From positions 1 through 64,000 of the forward strand of contig JARJFC010000002.1 in the NCBI GenBank assembly GCA_029310945.1: DNA of 64,000 bases. Reading direction: 5' to 3'. Shown in pieces: positions 8,582 through 17,084 of the stretch; position 1 is the first letter of the stretch; the number at the start of each line of letters is the position of its first letter. The position numbers and the translations under genes were made by a program. Origin of the DNA: Leptospira sp. 96542. GTDB lineage: Bacteria; Spirochaetota; Leptospiria; Leptospirales; Leptospiraceae. The notes under the pieces were generated by a model. That model saw nothing but the letters and a program-made list of their open reading frames with translations. It was not told the origin of the DNA and searched no databases.

Positions 8582-10009
8582 ATGTCTATGTTTAATTTTC
8601 TCTCGAACGATCGTCTGCAAACGTATATTAAAAAGAATCAAAAATTGATCCGAAATGCAATCTTAAGGAATGAGGATTGGGTTCAAGGTTCATTCCTTGA
8701 ACTCAAGAATATCATTGTATTGCAAAATAAATTGCGATCGGAAATTGTCACTTCCGCTGATTCCATTGCAGTTTCGATCCTTGGTTGTTCGTCCAGTTTA
8801 CAAAACATTGAAAATTTGCAATCTGAGTATGTAAATGGACTGGCACATTTTAACGATATATCCATGAATTTAGCTAGCAGTGCTGAAGAATTGGATGCGG
8901 TCATCCACAATGTATCGTCTCAAATTACTTCGACATTAAAAACCTTTGACCTGACTGGTAAACGGAATTCAGAACTTGTAGAGAGTTTATCGAAGACAAC
9001 ATCGGAGATATTGCATATTTCGGAACAATCTCGTTGGGTGATCCAAGAAAACCAGAAAAATGAAATAGAAATCAATACACTGTATGAAGATCTAAAACAG
9101 ATCAAAGAGAACATTTCCTTAATCAAAGAGATTTCTGATAGAACCAATTTACTTGCGCTCAATGCATCCATAGAGGCAGCTCGGGCGGGAGAGGATGGGC
9201 GAGGTTTTGCGGTGGTAGCTGAAGGAGTTTCGAAACTTGCCGACAACACGAAGCTTGCGGTGAAAACAATCCAAGATTCAGCGGTTCACATTCAAAATCG
9301 ATTTTTGGAATTCCAAGAAAATGCAAAATCAAGAACAGATGTACTCGTTAAGATCATAGACCAGATTCAGATCATCGAATCTGAAATTGTGAATAATAAA
9401 TCAGAATCAAATGCAAACCTATCAGAAATCCAAAGGTTGATTTTAGAGTTTCATCAATTAGAACACCAGTTACTCGAAATTTCTACGGCTTCGAGTAACA
9501 TTGCCAATGAATCTACAAACATTTCGCAAAAGGTGGGAATACTTTCAGATAGAAGTGTAGAAACTAAAAAAGACTTTGAAATCATTTATGGCAAAATTGA
9601 AGATACAGTTCGGCTCATTACTAACCAAAATTCGGTTTGGTTGCTTGAGTTTATTTTCCAACGCAGACTGGATCATATAGCATGGGTTAAGTTGGTAGAT
9701 AAAGCAATCCAAACATCAGATCCAAGCGGAATGCCTCAACTAAACCATACTCTTTGCAAAATGGGTCTATGGTACTACCAAAGTGTGGTTTTAGACGATA
9801 AACAAAAAGAAATCCACGCTAAATTGGAAATTCCCCATCAGAAATTGCATGAATCTGCAAAAACCATCAAAGAGGCTATGGAACAAAAAAATGAACATAA
9901 TCTAAGTTTGGCTAGAGGTGAACTACAAACTCACTTTGATACTCTTTCTAAAATCTTTGACGAATATATCCGTCATCTGGAAGAAAAGTCAATATTGGAA
10001 ATAAACTAA
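8582..10009 (+). CDS. Soluble methyl-accepting chemoreceptor with C-terminal CZB domain
   Basis: About 475 residues from the ATG at 8582 (an ATG 15 codons earlier is possible). No membrane helix is present, so it should be a cytoplasmic receptor. Residues about 60-340 are coiled coil, with the signalling tip [19 protein letters not shown] at 186-204 that contacts CheA/CheW. The last 115 residues form a chemoreceptor zinc-binding (CZB) domain: His365, Cys392 in CKMGLWY, and His419 and His423 in PHQKLH are the expected zinc ligands. CZB receptors can sense zinc or hypochlorous acid through the cysteine (known for related proteins). Ends 9 bases from a convergent gene. Confidence 0.88.
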   Translation: MSMFNFLSNDRLQTYIKKNQKLIRNAILRNEDWVQGSFLELKNIIVLQNKLRSEIVTSADSIAVSILGCSSSLQNIENLQSEYVNGLAHFNDISMNLASSAEELDAVIHNVSSQITSTLKTFDLTGKRNSELVESLSKTTSEILHISEQSRWVIQENQKNEIEINTLYEDLKQIKENISLIKEISDRTNLLALNASIEAARAGEDGRGFAVVAEGVSKLADNTKLAVKTIQDSAVHIQNRFLEFQENAKSRTDVLVKIIDQIQIIESEIVNNKSESNANLSEIQRLILEFHQLEHQLLEISTASSNIANESTNISQKVGILSDRSVETKKDFEIIYGKIEDTVRLITNQNSVWLLEFIFQRRLDHIAWVKLVDKAIQTSDPSGMPQLNHTLCKMGLWYYQSVVLDDKQKEIHAKLEIPHQKLHESAKTIKEAMEQKNEHNLSLARGELQTHFDTLSKIFDEYIRHLEEKSILEIN

Positions 10010-10030
10010 AGCCCCAATCAATTGAGGCTT
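10009..10030. terminator. Bidirectional terminator candidate over two stop codons
   Basis: AAGCC and GGCTT, with inner CAA and TTG pairing around TCAA, form an interrupted hairpin. A TTTTT run follows at 10036-10040 on the plus strand, and TTTAGTTTATTT follows on the minus strand. It spans the stop codons of two convergent genes. Confidence 0.5.
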
Positions 10031-13000
10031 GTTGCTTTTTCTAAAAGTTTGGATAGTTTCATCACATTTTTGTTATTTGGGTCAATGGACTGAGCTCGAG
10101 TCACATATGTCAATGCTCTGTCTACGTTCCCCATTAAACGGCTAACATCCGCTAAGTTTATTAAGTTTTGGAAATTTTCAGGATCATGTTTTAGCGCTTC
10201 TTGTGCGGCATGAAGAGCTCCTGCATAGTTTCCTAATTTTTTCTCCGACATAGCGAGATAATACCAATACTCTCCAGATCCATCATTTTCTTTCAAAAAT
10301 TCACCTAGAACCCGGGAGGCAACGTCGTAATCCTTTCCTTTGTAACTGACAAGACCCAAAAATTGGTTTAATTTTTGGTTGGTTGGGTCGCTCTGGAAGG
10401 CCTTTTTCATTACCGAAATGGCACGTTCTATTTCTCCATTTTGGTAGAGGGTTTTGCCTTCTTCGAAAGCACCAGTTGTTGTGAGCGCTTTGTCCCAATC
10501 GTCTCCAGGGGAATCAAAAAATTCATCCACAGGTTGGGTATTAAAGTCGGATTCGGATTTTTTCGAAGGGATTTTATTACTTTTGAATGTTAGGCTAAGC
10601 ATTGAGATATCATCTGTGATTTCTCCTGCATTTTTAACCATTTTTTCAACTTCGTAAATATCACCGTCTGATTGTTCGACATACCGCAGAACCATTGTTT
10701 CATCTTCGTTGATTGTACGAACGTCTTCTTCAGGTGTTAGGTCGATATCATCTCTACCGTCTGAGCCGAGGATAAGTTGATCACCAGGAAGAAGTTGGAA
10801 GGTTTGTACTTCGAATGGGTATTCTGAATCTAAACCCAATTTGCGGAGTTTGAGCTCATCTTCTATAAAACTCGCTTTGCCGTCGCGGTAAAGGATGGTG
10901 AACGGGTGTTCGGCGTTAAAATACCATACTTCACCCGTTTCGTCATCAATGAGCATCACTGTTGCGGAAATGACCATGGTTCCACTGAACGATTTAAAGA
11001 CTGCATTTACTTCTTCATAAACATCGGTCAGCCATTCAGCTGGAGTACGGTTGAGGATTCGTTTGTTGCCAGCAGACCTCGCCATAATGGAGTTCATCAC
11101 AACCCCCATTACCAGTGATCCACCAGCCCCTTGCATGGATTTACCCATTGCGTCCCCGTTCATCACCATCGTATAACGACGGTAAGAATCAGGGTTTCCT
11201 AATTTTAAGTTTCCAGTGATACAAATATCACCACCGAGGTCGCCTGTTTTGTTTCTAAATTCGAAAGTCTTTTTTTGGTGCACAAAAAAATCAGATTGGA
11301 TGTTTTCGGATTTGTTGGCATTGAAGAACAATGGTTTGGCGAGTAGTGATGTTAAAAAATAATCTCCATCTTGTTGTACTTTGAGGCGATGGATTTCGTC
11401 CATTTTCTCTTGGAGTTCTTTGGTTCGTTCTTTGACTTTTTCTTCCAAATTTTCGGCGTAATCTTGTAATTCGCGGCGAGCGTCCCGAATAGAAGAAACC
11501 ATCCCATTGAATGATTCGGCCAAAAACCCAATTTCATCATTTACTTGGATGGGAACTTCTACTTCCAAATTTCCTTGGTTTACCTTTTCCACACCAGCAA
11601 GGAGGCTATAGAGGGGATTGACAAGGGCAGACCGAAAAAAGAGCGGAAATACAACAAGGAGTACTACCATCACAATGGCGAGGATGACAAGTTCCAATTT
11701 TGCCGATTTGTGCATATAATTGCGGTAATCGCGGTAATTGAAACCAACTTCTCGGTTTAATTTTTTGATTGGGTCATACGACATATAAGCAATGTAATGC
11801 GTGATCCCATCTAAGTCTTTGCGATAGTGGCGAGTCAGGTCAGGTTTGAAATAACGAAAGTATTTCAACATTTCAATTTTGAGATCCTTGCCTGAGATTT
11901 CATTTCCATCCCATTTACAATCATCCACATGTTTAAGGATGGAATCGCGAAAGGTATCGACACTTTTTACTTTTTGGATGTAGGACGTACCTTCCGCACA
12001 GAACTCATCAGGATGGATATCAGAGAGTTTGTTTGTGTTGATAAAGGCTCGTTTGTTTAATTTTTCAATTTGTGCAGCGATTTCTTGTTTGAGTTCGGCA
12101 CCATCCATTTCAGGATTTTCTTGTAAAAATTGTAGGATTGCTTGTTTATACCCTTCGAAATAATAAGGGGTTTTTGCGAGTAAGGAGACAAGTGCTGATT
12201 TATATCCAGAATCAGATAATTTGAGAACCTCATCATACAAAGCTGTATTGTATAAATCGGCTTGAACCAGTGGTAAATCTAAACTCACTTCTTTTGGAAG
12301 ATAGGTTTTTCGTATATTTTGCGTTTGGTTGTCGTATTCGATGATAAAAAGGATATCTTTGGTACGTTCGCCACCTTCTACAGCGCGGAGGGTTTTTTGT
12401 ATGGCCGTACTATCGAAAGCAAGTTCTTTCTCTTGGTCCACCAAATAGGAAAAAGCTTGCATGATGACGAGGATGGTAACAAACGAGATACCAACAATTT
12501 TTACCATAAAGGTAGTGCGTTCGCTGCTTGTATTGATGAATACAATGGTGATAACAAAGAAGGTGAAAGTGAATAGTAATACAAGTGAGGTTAGGTAAGT
12601 GGAACGTTCCATTGCCCCATCTCTACTCATAACATTTGTTACGTTTGGAATGAGGGCAGCAATGATACCAGCCACAACCATAATCGAGAGTGCACTTCTT
12701 TTGCCTTTTTCAACATGGAACAATCGGTATAAAGGAAGTATGATAAACCCTGGAAGCGAATATAGCATGATAAAAATGCCCAGGAGCCTACTCGCACCTT
12801 CAGAGTTAAAATCCCAGTGGTGTGATGTGAAATGGTATTTTTTCTCACCTTGGGATACGGAGAATAAAAACCAAAGTACCACTACAATGGCAACCGCATA
12901 GGCTCCAATCAGGATTTTATCTGCAAATTTACTGTCTTCGTTTGCAGGGAATCGAAAGAAAAACTGCGAAAAGTGAATGATCCCAAATAGGATGAGACCC

Positions 13001-13239
13001 CCAGTGAGCCAACGGTGGTAGGCCGCAACTGGGTGGTAATAAAACGCTGCAACTAAATAACCAAACTGAAAAAGAGCAAGGTACATACAGGCAAATGCCA
13101 GGTGTTTGGTTGCAACCGTTTTGTCTTTTAAGGAAAAGAAGAAGGTGGCGAGAACCACTAGGAGTACAGTGACAATTAAACTGCCAAAGGTATAATAGTT
13201 CGTGAGTATGTGGTCAGTGGATAGTATGCTTTCACTCAT
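10018..13239 (-). CDS. Membrane sensor SpoIIE-type phosphatase with HAMP and TPR domains
   Basis: A 1073-residue multidomain protein. Residues 15-240 hold about seven membrane helices. Another helix at 246-266 leads to a 245-residue periplasmic segment, then a helix at 515-537, HAMP (about 538-590), coiled coil (to 620), and a PP2C/SpoIIE domain (620-885). The C-terminus (about 930-1070) has TPR repeats. Metal-binding acidic residues are visible: GDLGGD (Asp671), NGDAMGK (Asp696), GSDGRDD and DDISML. SpoIIE-type phosphatases dephosphorylate anti-sigma-factor antagonists; the target here is unknown. The response regulator-RsbW-like protein at 61.7 kb could belong to such a circuit (inference). 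It follows the rlpA-like gene with a 134-base gap. Confidence 0.85.
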   Translation of the reverse strand: MSESILSTDHILTNYYTFGSLIVTVLLVVLATFFFSLKDKTVATKHLAFACMYLALFQFGYLVAAFYYHPVAAYHRWLTGGLILFGIIHFSQFFFRFPANEDSKFADKILIGAYAVAIVVVLWFLFSVSQGEKKYHFTSHHWDFNSEGASRLLGIFIMLYSLPGFIILPLYRLFHVEKGKRSALSIMVVAGIIAALIPNVTNVMSRDGAMERSTYLTSLVLLFTFTFFVITIVFINTSSERTTFMVKIVGISFVTILVIMQAFSYLVDQEKELAFDSTAIQKTLRAVEGGERTKDILFIIEYDNQTQNIRKTYLPKEVSLDLPLVQADLYNTALYDEVLKLSDSGYKSALVSLLAKTPYYFEGYKQAILQFLQENPEMDGAELKQEIAAQIEKLNKRAFINTNKLSDIHPDEFCAEGTSYIQKVKSVDTFRDSILKHVDDCKWDGNEISGKDLKIEMLKYFRYFKPDLTRHYRKDLDGITHYIAYMSYDPIKKLNREVGFNYRDYRNYMHKSAKLELVILAIVMVVLLVVFPLFFRSALVNPLYSLLAGVEKVNQGNLEVEVPIQVNDEIGFLAESFNGMVSSIRDARRELQDYAENLEEKVKERTKELQEKMDEIHRLKVQQDGDYFLTSLLAKPLFFNANKSENIQSDFFVHQKKTFEFRNKTGDLGGDICITGNLKLGNPDSYRRYTMVMNGDAMGKSMQGAGGSLVMGVVMNSIMARSAGNKRILNRTPAEWLTDVYEEVNAVFKSFSGTMVISATVMLIDDETGEVWYFNAEHPFTILYRDGKASFIEDELKLRKLGLDSEYPFEVQTFQLLPGDQLILGSDGRDDIDLTPEEDVRTINEDETMVLRYVEQSDGDIYEVEKMVKNAGEITDDISMLSLTFKSNKIPSKKSESDFNTQPVDEFFDSPGDDWDKALTTTGAFEEGKTLYQNGEIERAISVMKKAFQSDPTNQKLNQFLGLVSYKGKDYDVASRVLGEFLKENDGSGEYWYYLAMSEKKLGNYAGALHAAQEALKHDPENFQNLINLADVSRLMGNVDRALTYVTRAQSIDPNNKNVMKLSKLLEKATSLN

Positions 13240-13373
13240 AGGTTCTTCTAAATAACAATTTAATACGAAATCGTAACAAAGGAAAATGCGAAATCAATTC
13301 ATTTTCACCTTTGGATGGAGTTTCGTTCATGCACCGAAAAATCCTCCCAAAGGCAAAAAGAAGGGGGAGTTAG

Positions 13374-14237
13374 TTATTTGCTCGAAATGAAACAGTCAAT
13401 TCCATCGTATTTCATTTTGGATTTTAATGATTCCGCTTTCGCTCTGTCAGAAAAATCGCCTACTTGGACAACATACTTTCCATCTCTAGGGGTTACGAAC
13501 ACAGTTTGGTTGTATTCTTGTTTCATTGATTCTTGGTACTTAATGGCACGATTTTGTTCTGCGAACACACCCACTTGTACTGTGAATCCCTTTGGTCCAA
13601 CGACTTGTTTGCCTTGATTGGGTTTGACCGGGGTTAATTTTTCTGGTTTGGCGGGAGCATCGTCTAGTAGGTCGGCATCATCAAAATCGGCGGCATCTAA
13701 ATCATCATCCCCTTTTTTGAGTACTTTGATTCCCACTTTGGTGATTCCTTTGTCTTTGAAATCGAGAAGTTCTGCGGTTTTTTCAGAAACATCCACAATG
13801 CGTTCATCCACAAAAGGACCGCGGTCGTTGATGCGAACCACTGCTTCTTTATTATTTTCTAAATTTTGAATTTTGACTACGGTTCCGATGGGAAGAGTTC
13901 GGTGTGCCCCTGTCATTTTCATTCTGTCAAACGGCTCTCCACTCGCAGTGGGGCGGCCTTGGAATTTTTGTCCATACCAGGAAGAAAGACCCACTTCATC
14001 GTAATTTCCCACGGGTTTTTTTTCCGGTAGCGAAGATTTGGGTTTTGATTCCAAGTCATCTAAAATGGACTTTGTGACAGCTTCATCGGAATTTGCCGTC
14101 GTGGTTTTCGATTTTTGTGATCTCTCGAAAAAGATATCCTCTGGATCACCCGAGGCAGAATAATTTCTCCGAGTGGCATCTGCAGATGAACAAGCGACAA
14201 GGAATAGGATGGTGGATAAGAATAAAAGTCTTTGCAT
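13374..14237 (-). CDS. rlpA: RlpA-like lipoprotein with SPOR domain
   Basis: A 287-residue protein with signal LFLVACSS (lipidated Cys16). Residues about 80-175 form the double-psi barrel of RlpA: GLSSWYGQKFQGRPTASGE, GAHRTLPIGT and RINDRGPFVDERIVD contain the conserved His and Asp. The C-terminal 75 residues (KGFTVQVGVFAEQNRA to the end) look like a SPOR domain that binds denuded peptidoglycan at division sites. In Pseudomonas RlpA is a lytic transglycosylase; here the activity is inferred. An acidic Asp-rich linker joins the domains. GGGGGAAG lies just before the ATG. Expected in the periplasm, anchored to the outer membrane. Confidence 0.85.
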   Translation of the reverse strand: MQRLLFLSTILFLVACSSADATRRNYSASGDPEDIFFERSQKSKTTTANSDEAVTKSILDDLESKPKSSLPEKKPVGNYDEVGLSSWYGQKFQGRPTASGEPFDRMKMTGAHRTLPIGTVVKIQNLENNKEAVVRINDRGPFVDERIVDVSEKTAELLDFKDKGITKVGIKVLKKGDDDLDAADFDDADLLDDAPAKPEKLTPVKPNQGKQVVGPKGFTVQVGVFAEQNRAIKYQESMKQEYNQTVFVTPRDGKYVVQVGDFSDRAKAESLKSKMKYDGIDCFISSK

Positions 14238-14345
14238 GACTTCCCCCTTCTTCTGGATTCTTCTTTTCTAACTTCGGAAGCTTTTTCGATTCTCCTTTAT
14301 ATTTTTCTTACCAGGATTTGGAATTTGCTTCGATAATTGGTTTGT

Positions 14346-15257
14346 ATGGCAGCACAGATCCAAACATTATTCAATGAGGCCGTTCGGCTGGAACGAACAG
14401 GAGACATAGAATCTGCGATACAAAATTACAAAACCATCATTGGACTCGACCCACATTATCATTTGGCGTTCCAAAACTTGGGTGTTTTGTATGCCAAACA
14501 AGGTAATCATAAAGAAGCAATCCCTCATTTTACAAATGCCTTTAAACTGAGCCCGAATGTAAAAAACAGTTATAATTTGGCTGTATCACTCTTTAAAATT
14601 GAAGATTATGAAAAATCCATAAGTTTTCTCAAACAAACGTTAACTTACGAAAAGAAATTTTTATCTGCACATTTACTTTTAGCGCAAGCCTATCAAAAGT
14701 TAGGCAATGATGATAAAACTGAAATTTATCTCAAAAACATTTTAAAAATGGAACCCAATCATAAATCGGCAATAGGAGGGCTTGCGATGTTTTATTACGA
14801 AAGGAATCGTTTTCCAGAAAGTCTCAAGATGATAGAAAGGTATCTGGTTTTGTATCCAGGCAATGCCCAACTCAAAATCATCCAATCAGAAATTCTCGCC
14901 AAACAAGGAAACTACAAAGCTTCTGCCAATTTGCTTGTGGATATGGTAAAAAAAGAAGAAGGATTTACCAATTTCAATCAGGTTCTGCAATCCGCATGGC
15001 AAGAAGAGGATGCGGTGGCAAAAGAAAGTATGGAACGAATCCAAACCAAGGCCAAAAAAAAATTAAAAGAATTCCAAACGAAACTAGAACTTTCCAAAGA
15101 AGATCCAGAACAGTTTAGTCCGCCCGATGCGCAAGAAGCTTTGGATTTAAGTTTGTTGTATCTTTTTAATGGAAACCCAGAAAAGGCGATGCAATATTTG
15201 GTGTTTGCCCAAAAGATGAAAGAAAATACTGGTACGGAAGGGTCTTCTGCCAATTGA
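14346..15257 (+). CDS. TPR-repeat protein
   Basis: About 303 residues from the ATG at 14346 (MAAQIQ); a TTG three codons earlier is less likely. It consists of tandem tetratricopeptide repeats with the usual 34-residue rhythm, for example FNEAVRLERTGDIESAIQNY and the next repeat starting AFQNLGVLYAKQGNHKEAI. A lysine-rich segment lies near residue 230. There is no signal peptide, so it is probably a cytoplasmic protein-interaction scaffold. The stop overlaps the TTG start of the next lipoprotein gene (TTGA), implying translational coupling. The specific partner is unknown. Confidence 0.78.
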   Translation: MAAQIQTLFNEAVRLERTGDIESAIQNYKTIIGLDPHYHLAFQNLGVLYAKQGNHKEAIPHFTNAFKLSPNVKNSYNLAVSLFKIEDYEKSISFLKQTLTYEKKFLSAHLLLAQAYQKLGNDDKTEIYLKNILKMEPNHKSAIGGLAMFYYERNRFPESLKMIERYLVLYPGNAQLKIIQSEILAKQGNYKASANLLVDMVKKEEGFTNFNQVLQSAWQEEDAVAKESMERIQTKAKKKLKEFQTKLELSKEDPEQFSPPDAQEALDLSLLYLFNGNPEKAMQYLVFAQKMKENTGTEGSSAN

Positions 15258-16168
15258 ATCGTTTTTTACTTATTTGTTTGGTCTTCTTTCTGTTTGCATG
15301 TTCCTATCCTTTTGCAAAACAAGATGTTTTGGAAACAGATGAATTGTTTTTTACTTTTGATGACCCAAGTTTAGCCAAAACCTGCAATGAGGATTCCATC
15401 CGGTTGACTCGGGCGGGCAAACTTGACCAAGCGGAAATGGGTTGGGATGATTGTATCAAGTCCAACCCCAATTTGGTGCCACTCCATTTAAATCGTTTGC
15501 GTTTTTATTATCTATTGGATGAATATGAAGTGGTTAAATCCAAAATTGTTTTGGAATCTCCTTCTCGCACTTCCCTAACTTACCAAGCCATCCTCAAGGA
15601 ACTGGAAGTGAACAACCGTCCTGAAGAACGAGTAGTGGTTTTGGATGCTCTCACCCGCGTGAAAGGTTGGGAGTTTTACGCTTATGAAGAACTTGCGAAT
15701 TATTACTTACAAATGGGTAATTTCCGATTTGCTGAAGGTTATTTTAATTTGATTTTGGAAGCAAATTCTTTTCATGAAAATGCACTGTTTGGAATGGCGG
15801 ACATCAATATCCAAAAAGAGAACTGGTCGGCTGTTCTTGATTATGCGAAGTCGTTACAAACGGCAGCAAAAAAGAATAAAGATTTTCATTTTTATTTTTT
15901 GAAAGCAAATTATGAATTGGGAAGGTATGAAGAAGCAATCAAATGGGTGGAGTCGGCGACTTTAACCGAAAAATCTACAATTGCATTTTTAGAAGTTTGG
16001 CGAGATACTTTGATGGTTTTGTATGATAATCCGAAATGGGACGCGGTTTTACCTCACTACCGCACAGCGGTTGAAAAAGGGTATTTGGTTCCAGAATCCG
16101 TATTTTTTCCAGGTTTGGATAAAAATTCAAAGGAATTACGATCCCTCATCCGAACTGGTAGAAATTAA
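15254..16168 (+). CDS. Lipoprotein with TPR-like repeats
   Basis: A 304-residue protein starting at TTG (MNRFLL), overlapping the preceding stop by 4 bases. The signal sequence ends in FFLFACSY, giving a lipidated cysteine at position 16. The mature part contains degenerate TPR helices (RLTRAGKLDQAEMGWDDCI; FRFAEGYFNLILEANSFHENA). It would sit in a periplasm-facing membrane leaflet and, with its cotranscribed cytoplasmic TPR partner, may serve assembly of an envelope complex (inference). It ends 5 bases from the convergent folP. Confidence 0.72.
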   Translation: MNRFLLICLVFFLFACSYPFAKQDVLETDELFFTFDDPSLAKTCNEDSIRLTRAGKLDQAEMGWDDCIKSNPNLVPLHLNRLRFYYLLDEYEVVKSKIVLESPSRTSLTYQAILKELEVNNRPEERVVVLDALTRVKGWEFYAYEELANYYLQMGNFRFAEGYFNLILEANSFHENALFGMADINIQKENWSAVLDYAKSLQTAAKKNKDFHFYFLKANYELGRYEEAIKWVESATLTEKSTIAFLEVWRDTLMVLYDNPKWDAVLPHYRTAVEKGYLVPESVFFPGLDKNSKELRSLIRTGRN

Positions 16169-16172
16169 ATTT

Positions 16173-16988
16173 TCAACGTAAGTTTTGGCAGAGACCAAGT
16201 ATTTTTTCGGCCTGCCTAAGTTTCAAAACATGATGGGTTCGGATCCAAGGAATTTTTATTTGTAAAAGATGGATTTCACATGCCAAACTTGCAAATTCTC
16301 TTTCTTCAACAGAAATCCCACCTAAAGTTTTTCCAAGGAATGATTTTCGAGATACACCCACCATCATATTGGGAAATTCTAATAATAAAGTACTTAAATC
16401 TTGCAAAACCTTGAACGAAACCATAGGGTTATCGCTTAAAAAAAATCCCATTCCTGGATCAAAATAAATGGCAGATTCGGGAATTCCCAAAGACATAAGT
16501 TCCGATCGTCTATCCCTAAAAAAAACTAAAATTTCTTGTATGACATTTGCTTCTGTTAAGCGAGAATTTTCTTTCGCTATACCCTTATTATGCGAATGCA
16601 TGACAACTAACTTGGAAGTTTGTTTTTTCGAAAAATGCTCTTTCAAAAAACTCCGATCATCATCGTAGGAAAAACCAGTGATATCGTTTATGCACTGAAC
16701 CCCAGCATCGAGAGCTTTTTTTTGCACATAAGGGCGGAAACTATCCACACTCAATCGTACCCCTAAGGGCACAAAATGGCGGATGACTGGTTCAATCCGA
16801 TTCCATTCTTCCGCCTCGGAAACCAATTTGGCGGAAATATTCGACGATTGGCCTGAAATGTCCAACCAATCGGCTCCCTCTTGTAAAAGTTTCGTGCCTT
16901 GTGCGATTGCCTGTTCTGGGTTTAAAAATCTTCCCCCGTCGCTAAAAGAATCCTCAGTGATGTTCAGTATTCCGAATATTTCTGCCAT
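16173..16988 (-). CDS. folP: Dihydropteroate synthase-like protein with altered active-site loops
   Basis: About 271 residues from the ATG at 16988; an ATG 10 codons upstream (17018) is also open. The pterin-binding fold is clear: GILNITEDSFSDGG (residues 6-19), LSVDSFRP, INDITGF, YFDPGMGF and GVSRKSFLG. The enzyme condenses pABA with hydroxymethyl-dihydropterin diphosphate for folate. Several usually invariant residues differ: the loop normally reading GGESTRPG is here SGQSSNIS, the FGK after DPG is FFL, and the C-terminal RVHD is RTHH. The loss of the Thr-Arg-Pro of loop 2 is striking because that loop closes over pABA and sulfonamides. It may be a functional variant or a paralogue. Confidence 0.8.
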   Translation of the reverse strand: MAEIFGILNITEDSFSDGGRFLNPEQAIAQGTKLLQEGADWLDISGQSSNISAKLVSEAEEWNRIEPVIRHFVPLGVRLSVDSFRPYVQKKALDAGVQCINDITGFSYDDDRSFLKEHFSKKQTSKLVVMHSHNKGIAKENSRLTEANVIQEILVFFRDRRSELMSLGIPESAIYFDPGMGFFLSDNPMVSFKVLQDLSTLLLEFPNMMVGVSRKSFLGKTLGGISVEEREFASLACEIHLLQIKIPWIRTHHVLKLRQAEKILGLCQNLR

Positions 16989-17084
16989 TGATACGTTAGG
17001 GATTCCTCCCCCAGGCATAGTCTCAAGCCTATTTTTTCCCTTGGCAGAAAACTGGATTTCGCCGATATTTTAACGAGAGTCCAG

